DNA from: Nematostella vectensis
Lineage: Eukaryota > Cnidaria > Anthozoa > Actiniaria > Edwardsiidae
DNA length: 64,000 bases
Direction: 5' to 3'
Assembly (NCBI RefSeq): GCF_932526225.1
Contig: NC_064041.1
Span: forward strand, 12,575,951-12,639,950
A model generated the notes under the pieces. That model had not been told where the DNA came from. It ran no database searches and saw nothing but the letters and a program-made list of their open reading frames with translations. Shown here piece after piece: positions 1 through 11,600 of the stretch. The position numbers and the translations under genes are program-made. How positions within the stretch are numbered: the first letter of the stretch is position 1; the number at the start of each line of letters is the position of its first letter.

Positions 1-3000
1 GCTGCAGCCTGTCCCATAGATCCCTGATCCAGTTCTGCCTTTGCACTGAATGCTCAGCAATCTTTTCCCACAGAGAGTGAAGGTCTGGCAGCTCATAATT
101 TATCAGGTCCTGTAAGTGACAGCTCTGGGTTAGACATCATGTACTGTATGCACAAATATTCATTTTCTTTTGATTTTCAAGAGAATTTTCCCAATAAGAG
201 CTTTACCATAAACAGGGTACATTGTAATTCACAACTTGGAGGTACTGTGTTTAAGTACATTTATTTTGTGTCTGGTGCAATGGCATAGCTGTCAACCCAA
301 CTTGGACAGAAATGTCCAAGTTGTGAAATCAGGTGAAATACAGTAAATATATGTAAAAAAGGGAAAAAAAAAGAAAGCCAATGAAGGAGAGTTGACAGCT
401 ATGCCATACTGTTTTGTAATTTTTATTGTGATTAATAATAGTAATAAATTTTGTAGTGTGCTTCTTAAATCTGATGGCAGCAATTTGTTGCACAATTTTA
501 CCCTTTTGATAAAAATACACTTCTATAGGTGTAGCTCAAAATATGCATTTGTGGTACATTTCTACAACATTCAATGTCATTCATGACACTGCTAGCTAGA
601 GCACAGCATTGAACACAATTTTAATTGTTTGGTCACAATCTGTTTGCAGTACATTTATTATCATGACATGCTATTTTTTGTCATCGCTTCTCCATTGCAA
701 TTGAACTTTATTGTCTTTTTTGTAACTTTAACGTCTAGACACACTGCATTCAAACAATCAACTATATTACTTTTACCTGATCATCAGCAATAGTGTTCAC
801 CAATCTTTCAATCTCTGACATAGAAACAACATCAATTGTAATCAGTAATAACCAACAGAACCATATGTTGATTAAAGCAGCCAAGAGATACCCAACATAC
901 CTTTGTCATTCTCAAGAAGGGATTCCTTTAGGCTCTCACTTGCTTCAATGATACGTGGCTCTAGTTCCTAAAATAATATTAAATGTGTGGCCAAACAAAT
1001 ATGTGTAAAGTTGACATCAGACAGCAAGGTACTGTACATTTCTAGCCTGTTATCTTCATATCTTTTAATTAAAATAAAAAGTCTTACTAACCTATACCAA
1101 AGACAAAAAAACTTTAAAGAGCATCAAGTATTAAATGTAATCTAAAATCGTAATTGTCACCTTTTCTGGCTAAAATACTGAGCCCCTCGAGAATTCTGAA
1201 GGATGTAAAACTCCCCTTGTATCATGCTTCTTATAGGATCATCCCTCACACTCACTCAAAACACCCCCCTAAGTTTTGCACAGAATAAGCACCTCATGGA
1301 CCTTGGGTGTTGTGGATACACAATAAAACCATGCTCAGACCCTCTGCCCTACATTCATACATAACACACCCCTGTACATTTTAAGAATTATCTCAGAGTG
1401 AACAGACATCTGCATTCTGACCAGGCACCCAAGTGGACGTACTGTATGGCATTGTGGTTGATGAAAGCAACTCATGGCATAAACATGCCCCAAAAAGCCT
1501 CCACACACATATACAGTACCACCGCAAGGTTTGCCTTAAAGTTTTTCGCTTCGACGAAGGGCTAACGCTCAAAATGTCAGCGCAGCCACTCTGTTTTAGG
1601 GGCGTTTAACATCACTTTTCAACCTTCTGTTGATTCATACCTTGTCTACACCACGCCTACACAGACCATCTAGTTTTTCTACAGCTTGCCTGTATTCTTA
1701 CTACTTATACCATTGCCTAAGAGTGCACGGATCACTGCATTTTGATCAGGCACTTGTAAAGCCTAAACTGTAGCTGGTAAAAGCATCCAGCATGATGGAG
1801 CAAAAATTATACTTACTGCATTGATAACGGCAAATTCCTGATACATATCCTCCAAGATGGACTCGTGTCTCTCCTTTCTGCTGACCTGTATCTTCTCGAT
1901 GATGTTGGATTTTGATTTTGTTTGTCCTAGAGTGAGTTACAAAAATAAGGGATACAGTGTTTATTGATTTCTCCACAAGAATGGGTACAGTAAAAAGATA
2001 TGGATTTTTTTACATTTACCACATTAACTTATTGCATAGGGAGGTTTAAGAGAAGATGGCTTACTTAAAATGACCAATAATGTCCTATTTACATATGCTT
2101 CTTAGAGAAAGGGGGGAGGGCTTGACTATTGTAACATTCTAGGTTACTTACTCGGAAAGTCTGAAAGACCTCGAACTTCCTGTGCAGCAAAATAGTTCTC
2201 TGGTTTGGAATCTCTTTCTATGGCCTCTAAAGCAGCATACCTGATCAAAATTAATTTTAAAGAACATAATTTCACATGGTTCAAACAAGACTTGGAGTGT
2301 CACTTCTTAAAGCAATAAATAAGACTTTAAGAACAAGAACACACAATATATTTGTAATACATACCTGCCAACCTTAAAAAATCTCAAGGTGTGAGAATTT
2401 TTGGGGTGTGAAGTGGGTGTATTCTATTTTTTGGGGAGGGGTGGGTATACCCTCGCAGGCATTTGACGTATAGAAAGTTCCCATGCACAAATCCACTTAT
2501 AGATCTCACTAGGGTTTTAGATGAATTGCGCTATGCAATGGAATTATTGTTTTAATAATTTTTATGAAAAATTGGGAAAATGTCAATTTTCTATAGAATA
2601 ATTTTTCGAAAGCGATAATAATCGCTAAAAAGTGGGAGATCATCAGGTGCTCAACGCAGGAAAAGGGGTCGAAAATCTTGAGACCCCTGCCTACTTTAAT
2701 GCGGGAGAGTTGACAGGTATGATAATACACGCCTGTTTGCAATTACCAGCTACATCTTGCTTACTATACTAGTTGTCTTATTTACAGTAAGGGTCCCCGA
2801 TACTCTATCAAACAGTAGATCAGTAAGACACCTGTTCTATACTGTGTATATGATCACAAAAAAAGATTACTAGGTATATGACTGATGACAGGTAATTAAG
2901 ACATCTCTTTTACATAATTCTTTATAGCACTTTTAATGCCTGGTGCACACTAGTGACATAACGACATACATAGGCATGCCCACTATTAGGTTCATATGTA

Positions 3001-5109
3001 AGTGTGTGAATTGTTCACATAAAGACATAGGCCGGACATAACGACATGGGCATGATATAAAAAATATTTCCCATGTTTTTTTTTAATTGATACTTACTTA
3101 TAATAGACTGGGTTCTCAATGTATGATTCGTTTGGCATGCCATGAGCCCAAGACTTTTGACGGCTTGATAGGAGGCCATGTGTGACAAGCTTTGAGTCTT
3201 TGACAAGGGGTAGAAGTGGAGACTTAGGCTTGGGTGGGTGCCGTTCTTGCTCAAGGGCTCTAACAAGGCTAACCTACAGAGCAGAGTTTAAAGGTTAAAT
3301 TCTCTTCTAGATTCAGTGAAATCTAGATGTTATAATTCAGTGGTGAATCGAAAGAAAGATTTTTTCTAATTTTACTATAATGATGTTCTTTTTTTCTGTC
3401 AAAAAATAGCCCATTTATGGACATCTCCATAAAAAGTAGATGGGGTAATCATCCTATCTTTTTGCTAAAAAATTCTACTGACTGCTATCCCAGGGCGTCT
3501 CCACTGCTGCTATCCCTTAGGGGGTCTCACGCTAGTGGATGATCCATCCAAATAGCAATTACACATATTAATGTAGAAAAGAGATGTGCTTGATGAAGGG
3601 ATCTTCATCAAGCACATCTCAGGTTCTTAAAACCTTTCACTTATATCAATCTAGCCAAAACAAAGCATAGATAAACTTTCAAATTCTGAAAAGGGAATTG
3701 AATTTGATTGAAATTTGAATTTTCTACAGATCTTTGAAAATTTTCCTGGCCAAGTGAATAATTCCAAGTTTTGGCGGGAAAATCTGAAACAACGTTTTTT
3801 CCTTAAATGCGTTAAAATTCAGAGACGACAATACCACTATATTGGTGAAGTGTTTTCTATTGCAATGCTACCCACAATGAAGCGAAGAATAATTTAAAGT
3901 CGAAAATTGTATGCGAAAAAAGAAAATATCATTTTGTTGTAGGTTTCAAACACAGTGCGCGCTCGTGAGAATTTCGCCATTTTTGGTTGCAAATGCAGCG
4001 CACACGCACAATGCAAAAACAATTCAAAGACTAAAAATATCTGCTAAATTCTTCAGATTTGTTTCCTGAAGTTAAATAATCATGTGACTACCACGTTGAG
4101 ATATAATAAAGATGATGGTAAAAGTTGTAACCACACACATTCTTCAGCAATAACTAAGAAGAGATGAAGACGGGAACCGGTTTAGCGTGCGCATATGTTT
4201 TCTCATGTAATTTGGTTGACATCTCGATCTACGTCTCAAATCACTGGACCCGGGCCTTTTAGTTCATGCCCTTTTTTTCCAAAGATGGCCAAAATACCTC
4301 AATATCACAGATTTGAGTTATTCGTGCGAAAACATGTTTTATAGGGTCCATACAAACCACATGCCATTTGAAAGATGAAAATATAAAGAATTGACAAAGT
4401 CTATCAACGCTGAAAGGTTATATGGACTTTAAGGACTTCAATTCAGGAAAACCGAATTGAACCGGAAAAATAATGCTTGAAAATCTCCTTTCACAAGCGA
4501 TACAGTGGGCATGTAACTTTTTCCTGCAGGGAGCCCACAGGGAGCCAAATGGAGCGTTATCTTTTTGAGACAGACAAACAACATAGAGTTTGTAGAGAAA
4601 AAGGATTCTGAGAAATGACATTGCAATTGGTATTTTATAAGATGTGCGTACTTCAGACATTCAGATTGTTTTATATTTTTTTACACAAGGGTAGGGTGGC
4701 AGGTGTGGTAGTTTTGTATAAAAAGTGACCATTGAGAGTACTCGAAAAAGCGTTGTGCTAAACGTTAAGCGTTTTGCTTAACGTAAATGTTTTTGGTGAT
4801 AACAGGCCATAGTTCAAGGTTATCGGATATTTTGCCCAAAAAAAAATATACGTGGACTTAACATTCAAAGGAAGAAACGATAACCTTAAAAAAAATACTT
4901 TAAAGAGCGAAACGAACCAGTTGGAATCGTGTATAATACTATTCCTATGTAGGGTTTCACGGCTCAGAATTTCGGATTTAGCAGAGAAACTTCGACGAGG
5001 CCTGAACGAACGTAGCATTAAAGAACTCTCCTACCTCTGCGTCGAAAACTTGTCGATAAACCTTCCCTTCGGGAACCATTCTCGAAGCGGAAAGTTCGCT
5101 ATGAGCCAT
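1..5109 (-). CDS. CCDC180-like coiled-coil protein, N-terminal part (partial)
   Basis: Seven exons on the minus strand join in frame: 5035-5109, 3098-3273, 2152-2240, 1817-1926, 901-967, 777-814 and 1-109, the last cut by the window edge. The start codon at 5109-5107 gives a short first exon (25 codons) ending GKVYRQVFDAE, followed by VSLVRALEQERHPPKP in exon 2. Later exons are helical and charged: ERDSKPENYFAAQEVRGL, RKERHESILEDMYQEF, EIERLVNTIADDQ, and a Trp-rich stretch LHSLWEKIAEHSVQRQNWI. From memory this pattern resembles the DUF4455 region of CCDC180, a large protein linked to cilia and testis; I could not align it. Phases agree at all six junctions, so a real gene is well supported; the family name is less sure. 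It is divergent from the Rab/RCC1/Roco gene, with start codons 555 bp apart. Confidence 0.65.
280..407. repeat. Short foldback element (MITE-like)
   Basis: The ends are inverted copies: ATGGCATAGCTGTCAAC at the left and GTTGACAGCTATGCCAT at the right, a perfect 17-bp match. The interior is AT-rich with poly-A and no coding signal. It lies in the last visible intron of the CCDC180-like gene. A related terminus occurs at 2360-2721. Confidence 0.75.
2360..2721. repeat. MITE-like element with CATACCTG(C/T)CAAC termini
   Basis: The left end CATACCTGCCAAC is mirrored at the right by GTTGACAGGTATG, with one mismatch. The interior holds a G-rich TTTTTGGGG-type segment near 2400-2445. It lies in the intron between the 3098-3273 and 2152-2240 exons of the CCDC180-like gene. 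No coding sequence is visible inside. Confidence 0.65.
3581..3620. repeat. Perfect 18-bp hairpin with 4-nt loop
   Basis: The left arm GAGATGTGCTTGATGAAG and the right arm CTTCATCAAGCACATCTC are exact reverse complements around a GGAT loop. It lies in intron 1 of the CCDC180-like gene. Confidence 0.9.
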
Positions 5110-5664
5110 CGTAACACCCTTTTTCTTACAAAGTTTGTTTTTTTCTAAACTGTTTTCAAATCTGAGCCGCCATTTTGGTTTGGTTGTTCGTTGTTGTTGT
5201 TGTTATAGGCAACGTGATGTAGTTACCAGGGCTTCCCACTAACACAGGGAGCCTTATTTCACAATTTATCAATATCAAAATAAATATATTTCTCAGAAAT
5301 CTAGAAATCTCGACCACTCTCGCATTTTATATAAGTGGTTTTATTCATTTTGTCTCTTTAGATTTTTCAATGGTCATAAACAAGGTGTCCAAAGCACAAC
5401 CTTGGGTACCCTGTGGTTTCTAAATACAGGTAACCCGCATAAAGTCAAAACATCATTTCCGGTCTTCTTGGAAAAGCCTCGGGGAACAGGCGTAGCACTA
5501 CTTTCAATGCATCATATTTTGTTTATTCGAGCACGCACTGTGTGGAAGACGATGTGTAGAAATTGAAGGTAGTCGGTTTGGACAAACTACATAAAAATAT
5601 GATCTTGCAAGTGTGAAAAGCAGACTCGGTAATTTGAGCTTAATGCTCAAATCTCCTGCTCGCG
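5110..5664. promoter_or_regulatory. Putative divergent promoter between the CCDC180-like and Rab/RCC1/Roco genes
   Basis: The interval of about 555 bp separates two outward-facing start codons. A CGCCATTTTGG sequence at about 5169 resembles YY1-type start-site motifs. The sequence also holds a stray copy of a GGGTACCCTGTGGTTT motif at about 5405, shared with the transposon in intron 3. Shared promoter activity is inferred from geometry alone. Confidence 0.4.
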
Positions 5665-8600
5665 ATGCTTTCGATCACAAGTTCAGGTAAGAAAAGAGGT
5701 AAACAACACCCAGCCATACTTGTCTGCATTCGTTGTCTACATATTCATGGACTTCAAGGTGAACATAGAGTTCTAACAAGTTAAATTAACAATGGAGTTC
5801 CGGAGAAATGCGTAATGCGGGAGGGGGAGGGGGGGGGGGGGGGGGGGTGCGGAGTCAGGAGTAGAGCAATGTGACGATTCAGCTGGAATTCATTTCAGGG
5901 ACATAAGCTGCTAGATAGTCCGATTTCATGTTCACATGCCCCCAGCTCACCACCCCCTGTTATGGCCCTGACAGTGAACCTGACAGAGGGTGGGCGATTA
6001 CAAAGAAATGTATGCATTAAAAAGTCATGCAGCAAGGAGGGTTTGCATGAAAATTGATAATTTTTACACATTTACAAGGGTGTGTGTGTGTGTGGGGGGG
6101 GAGCTAGTCCCCCTTTTGCCCTCTCTTTTCCTCGAGCCAGGGGGTTTGGTAGAACCACACCATTCATCTGAAAGGACAGCTCAAATCAGCAATAATTTCA
6201 TAGCACTTCGAGCTAGGGCAAGTTAACCAGACAAAGGGCAAATGCACCCCCCTTGGTGGCCAAAATGTGAGTCATTTCTTATTAAGGAGACTTCATTCAA
6301 ATACTAAGCTTTTTCCATATGATACCTATGACTATGCACCCCCCTCCCCCTAGGCCAATCCTAGGAATGCGCCTGTTATGGAATCTTGATGTTATGGACA
6401 TAATTACAATTTTTTATGGACATCTAATTATTATGGGCAGAATTACAATTCCTGACAACACCAAAATAAGAGGAAATGACTAGGGAGTATCTCCCATTAT
6501 TACAACTGTTGCTATTACAGAGGGACACTAGGTTAGGGTCCTAAGGTGTCCACAGTTAAAGTTGACTGTATTGGGTTCTTTGATTTTTATAGGTCATACT
6601 TACAAACAGTACAAAGTTGTGCTTGTTGGTGATGCTGGAGTAGGCAAGAGCTTTGTTATCGACCGGCTGAATTCCACTAGTGAGCACTGGCAGGGTTCTC
6701 GTCTGTATAAGCCTACAACAGGTGGTCATGCTTCTTACTTCACTGCCTCAAATAGTTGTCACCTCTATCTGCTTGACACCTCTGGCTTGGAGGAGTACAG
6801 AGAACTGACAAAAATTTACCTGAAGAACTTAGACTGTGTTGTGTTCACATTTGCCCTAAATGACCCGCACAGTCTGTCGAGCTTGGAAAAATGGAATAAT
6901 GATTTCTTGGATGTGTTTTTAGGGGATAGCTCTAGAGTTCTCAAGTTTGTTCTTGGCTGCAAAATAGATACACAGCATGAAGCAGATATTCAACCTAAAG
7001 CAGAGGACTTTGCCTCAAGAATTGGTGCAGAGCTTTCTATTACCTCAGCCATCACAGGAACTAATGTAAATGACTTTTTTGAAAGAATTGCAGATAAACT
7101 TAAGCAACATGTCTCATCAACTGAAGTCTGGGTTGACAAAACTGACAATTTTGTAGCAGAGCCTAATTCCTCTCTTGTGGATGATGAGCTGTTACCAAAG
7201 GAACTGCTGATGAGTTTTCCTGATCCATTACTGTTGAACCCAGGGGATAAGCCAGTTACTTCCTTAAGGGTTCATCACCAATATGTTTCTATGACAACAG
7301 AAGGTGACCAGCAATTCCAGTGGGGTTGTCATGAGAATAACAGGTATGAACATTACGGGTGTCACAGTAAGGAAGACACAGCTAGCCCTGCTTATGGTAA
7401 CTAACATTTTGACAGGGGACAATATAGGGAGTTGGGCCATCAGGTCCTTGACAAGTACTTACCAAATGCGAACATAAGCAAAATGTTGCAAGCAAATCTG
7501 TAAATGAAAACCAAAAATGAAGCCCTTGAGAAAATATTATAAGATTATTCAAGCATTGCCTTTACTGAAAGCAAATCTAAATTTTGGACCAACCCCTCTT
7601 GGGGTTGCACCTTCCTAACTCTCTCTTTTTCATTTCACAGAACATCAGCTATCAACAATCTCACTTTAGTAGAAATGGAGCAGAGCAAACCTGACCAGCC
7701 TCCAGAACGCAGCCTTCTAAAGAAGTGTATTGAGACACTGAGACCAACCAGTACCTGGCAGCATGAGTGGCTGGAAGGGAGCGGATGCCTGGCAGCTACT
7801 ATTAGACGACAACCCACTGAGATTGAACTGGTCAAGGACCTATGTGATGTAAAGATCTGCTCTGGTAAGTAAGATTTTTAAAATCTCTGTTAAAACACAT
7901 AAGATTACATGTCTATGTCTGTCTATAGATAGTACAACATGTATATTAGGCATTTATCTGCAATATACTGTTTCTACCTCTCTTTTCTGCAACTGTCAAA
8001 TTTTTAATACTGCCTTTTAATAAGTGCAGGCCTGTCGACCAGATGTGGGAGAGTTTCCACTTAGCTGTGAAGGATATTCTCAAGTCGTACTCGCATTGGG
8101 TTCAGAGTCGTTAGGAACTGACGAATGACATACAAAATGACAAATAAAAAAAGGTGGCGGTGTGGGAGGGGTTGGCACCTGAACCCAATTCTCACCCTCA
8201 GGCTACGCGCTTGGAGTAGGAATAGTTTAGAGAAGACCGTGAAAAGATAAGGGGTGGTGAAAGGCCAACCCGAGAAAATTCTTAGATGGCGAGCAGGCCG
8301 TTTTGAAGTCTGGTGGCAGAGGCCGGAAAATAGGGGTTTCGCACAAGTCGAGAGCTAGAGAAGGTTTGAAAGCAGATTTGAGTAGATATTGGTCCCCTAA
8401 ACAACGCCTGGTAGTTAGTGGAGTCGAATTGTGGTATACGTTTTGAATTATTTACGTTTTTCATTTTCGGGTCAAAAACCACAGGGTACCCGACTATGAA
8501 TTTTACAAAATAATTTATTGAGCAAGGTTCAAGTGTGTTGGCGCATAAGATTGGGAAAAAAAACATAGAGTTTTCATTCTATTGGCGTTTATAACTCAGA

Positions 8601-11600
8601 AGCTACCTAAACATGATGCTCCAGTGTCAAATATGGCATCTGAGCTAAATCTAGGCTCCTTTATGCTTCTCTTTTATATCTGATGAGACCACAGGGATCC
8701 CAAGTCAAGTTTTCTTTAAATATAATAATAATGATAATCGATTTTTATAGCGCCACTTCTACTATGAATCCAGTGGCGCTTAACAATATAAAAATTAAGG
8801 TAACAATATTTTATATAAAGTATTTAAAACTTAGTAACTTAGACTAAACTAACTAACTGACTAACTAATTAGCAAACTAACTAATTAACTAACTAACTAA
8901 CTGACTAACTAACTAGCTAGCTAGCCTAGACTAACTAACTAACTCATAGCATCTCAAAATACACTTGATATAAGAAATATAGTAAAAACAGCAAACAATT
9001 CAATAGAAAGAAAACTTAGTATAGGGGAAAAAAAATATAGAAATGATAGGTCCTTTAAAACATGTTAAAAAGCACTTCTGAAAAGATAGGTTTTAACCAT
9101 TGTCTTGAATTCATTTAAACTGTTAAGCAAGTCAATGGTAAAACAATTGGTGACAGCTCCTAGACAGATGACTAGATTGAGAGAATGTTCACAGTCAAAG
9201 TCGGCCGAGATCTGTTTGGAAGACTTTGCAAATGCATGACAAGTCAACCTAGCAGTCCCCTGCGCCTCCAATAATGGAAGTTTACCATAAGTGACCTTGT
9301 CAAAATTCTTGAGGAAGGCGTTGACAAAATAAATCGTTAATATCTTAGGTGAAATGGCATTTATTCAGATGCAAATACGTTTGGGGAGCTTGTGCAAAAA
9401 TATTTCACCATCATCATGACACAGATCACCACCAACAACTGCTCTATTCTTAACATTGTCTTCGATCAGTATTGGGGAATACAACGTTTCAGGCTGGGAA
9501 GAGGCAGCGGGCCAGGAGAGGTCTACAGATGGTCTTGAGATAAGAAACGTAGGACACAATACATCAGAGTCACGACAATGGTCCAAAAGTACCTACAGAA
9601 CCCAAAGAACAAGACCATCTGTTGCCCGGGAAGGACCTTTTCTTATGAGGAGGTCTTTTCAATGGGAAAAAGGAAATCAGCAAGCTTGAGTCCACAAAGA
9701 ACAGATACGCAAATGATTCTGCATGCTGCCTACTATGCAAGCGACTTCTCAACAGTCATCATTCAATCCCCAGATACAGATTTCCTCGCCCTTTGTATCA
9801 CGCACTTCATTGCCATCGGATGTCAGGCGTTATGATTTCGAACAAGCACTTGCGACCGCCAGAACTTTATCCCAGTCCACTCAATCCATGAAAGGCTAGG
9901 AGAGCGGCTTTGCCAGTCACTACCAGCATCTATAACTTAACCGTGTGCGATTCCACAAGCAGCATCTCTGGTAGAGGAAAGAGGAAGCCATGGCTAACGC
10001 TAAGACAAAGAGCTGCACGCCAATCGGCGCTTAGTCTGTTTGGTCAGCATCAAGCCCTCGATGATGAGATAGCAGCGAAGACAGAGGCTTTTTTTTGCAA
10101 TCTCTATCTGTATCAAGATCAGCTGACGAGCTGCGCCATCTGATGTTATTCCAACATCAGACAGACTCAGGCAACATATGGAGCGTGCCAGCTTCCAGAC
10201 GTTCTGTTGTTGGCCGAGTCCAAAGGAACATGAATGAGAAAAGCAAGATGGAAGTCTCAGGCCTGTCTACATGACGAAAGACCCAGTTCCACCAAGTCAT
10301 TTCGAGCCAACAAGGTTTGGATGCTGATGTCAACGGAATTTTTCTTGTGTAAACAAGGGTCTGTCATCACAGAATCCTGTTCATGTACGGCTAAAGAGGC
10401 AAAGATCCCCCATAACACAGCAAGCAAGTAGATGAGTCAGATGACGAAAACAGTGATGATGAGTAGGATCAAGTCCTGTTATGCTAGTGCCAACCCTTCG
10501 CAATTACCTTCTTTTTCTTTTACAATGCATTAAATACATTCTTTATATAGCTGAGATGTCGGATGACAGGCCGGGTACCACAGCCAAGACGGAAAGAGGG
10601 CTGATCTGTGTTAGATTGACTATCAGGTAACTTTGTTTTCCATTTTCAAAGTAGTAATATTGGGCTCCCTGTGGTTTTAATGTCATGCGAGGCTACACCT
10701 TCGGTACAATAAACGCACTTTCAATGCCGGACTGCAATTGCTAATATTGTATTTTTTCATAATAAGTAAGCATAGCATCCTGCTCAATCATTCTCTGAAT
10801 ATTTCTCTATGTGAGTCCTTCATGCAAATATATGACTCGGGCACCCTGTGGTTTTAGGCTGTATTAGTTGGAGCGACTTGCAACATATGGAAAGTATGTT
10901 TGTAGAATGTTTCCATGCCTATATTGTATGTTTTGCATGCTCAATAAATTATTTTGTAAAATTCATACTCGGGTACCCTGTGGTTTTTCACCCCAAAAAG
11001 AAAAACGTAAACAATTCAAAACGTATACCACAATTCGACTCCACTTACTACCAGGCGTTGTTCAGGGGACCAATATCTACTCAAATCTGCTTTCAAACCT
11101 TCTCTAACTCTTGACTTGTGCGGAACCCTCTGCTGCTACCAGACTAAAAAGTTTTTGTTTTTCTGAAGATCCTTAAATTCGAGATGCCGTCAAAATTGGC
11201 GAGAAAATAAAAATTTCTAGGAAACATTCCACACCCCTATTCTACTCACTCCAAAATGCCCTGTACTACCAAGCTAACAGAATTTCGCGCCCCGCTTTCA
11301 GTCTTGCATGCTTTCATAAAACACGCAAGATTAGAATGATTACAATACGGCGAATTACGATACGATTAATCCCATTAATGTATTGAATGAATTCGAAAGG
11401 GGCCAGGATGACTTCATGTTTGGGTAGATATCCTTATGCGCTTGTGTTCAAAGTGCCCTTTTAATTGTGATATCAACTGCTCAATCATTTTTCAGAAGAA
11501 ATCACAGCTCTTCAAAGACCACGTGGCTTATGCCACGCCCTTCTTCGTACGAAGCACCATATCATAATGGAATATGGCCTTAGTTCTTTCAAAACGGATG

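Larger units (their letters stand above)
8300..11150. mobile_element. Degenerate DNA transposon with long inverted ends in intron 3 of the Rab/RCC1/Roco gene
   Basis: Sequence at about 8300-8545 recurs in inverted orientation at about 10925-11150 with a few differences, for example GTCGAATTGTGGTATACG against its complement. A motif close to TCGGGTACCCTGTGGTTTT appears in the right half (10663, 10838, 10970) and as its complement in the left half (8480, 8690). This looks like a set of subterminal binding sites. Between the ends are remnants of a coding region (9400-10440) with the stretch DTQMILHAAYYASDFSTVII followed by QSPDTDFL, a motif pair I associate with repeat-derived proteins in aquatic invertebrates. 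Frames are broken several times. The family is not identified. Confidence 0.65.

Noticed and set aside
8282-8566. Minus-strand frame and its near copy on the plus strand at 10848-11114 read as related proteins
   Set aside because: The similarity is explained by the inverted ends of the intron 3 transposon.
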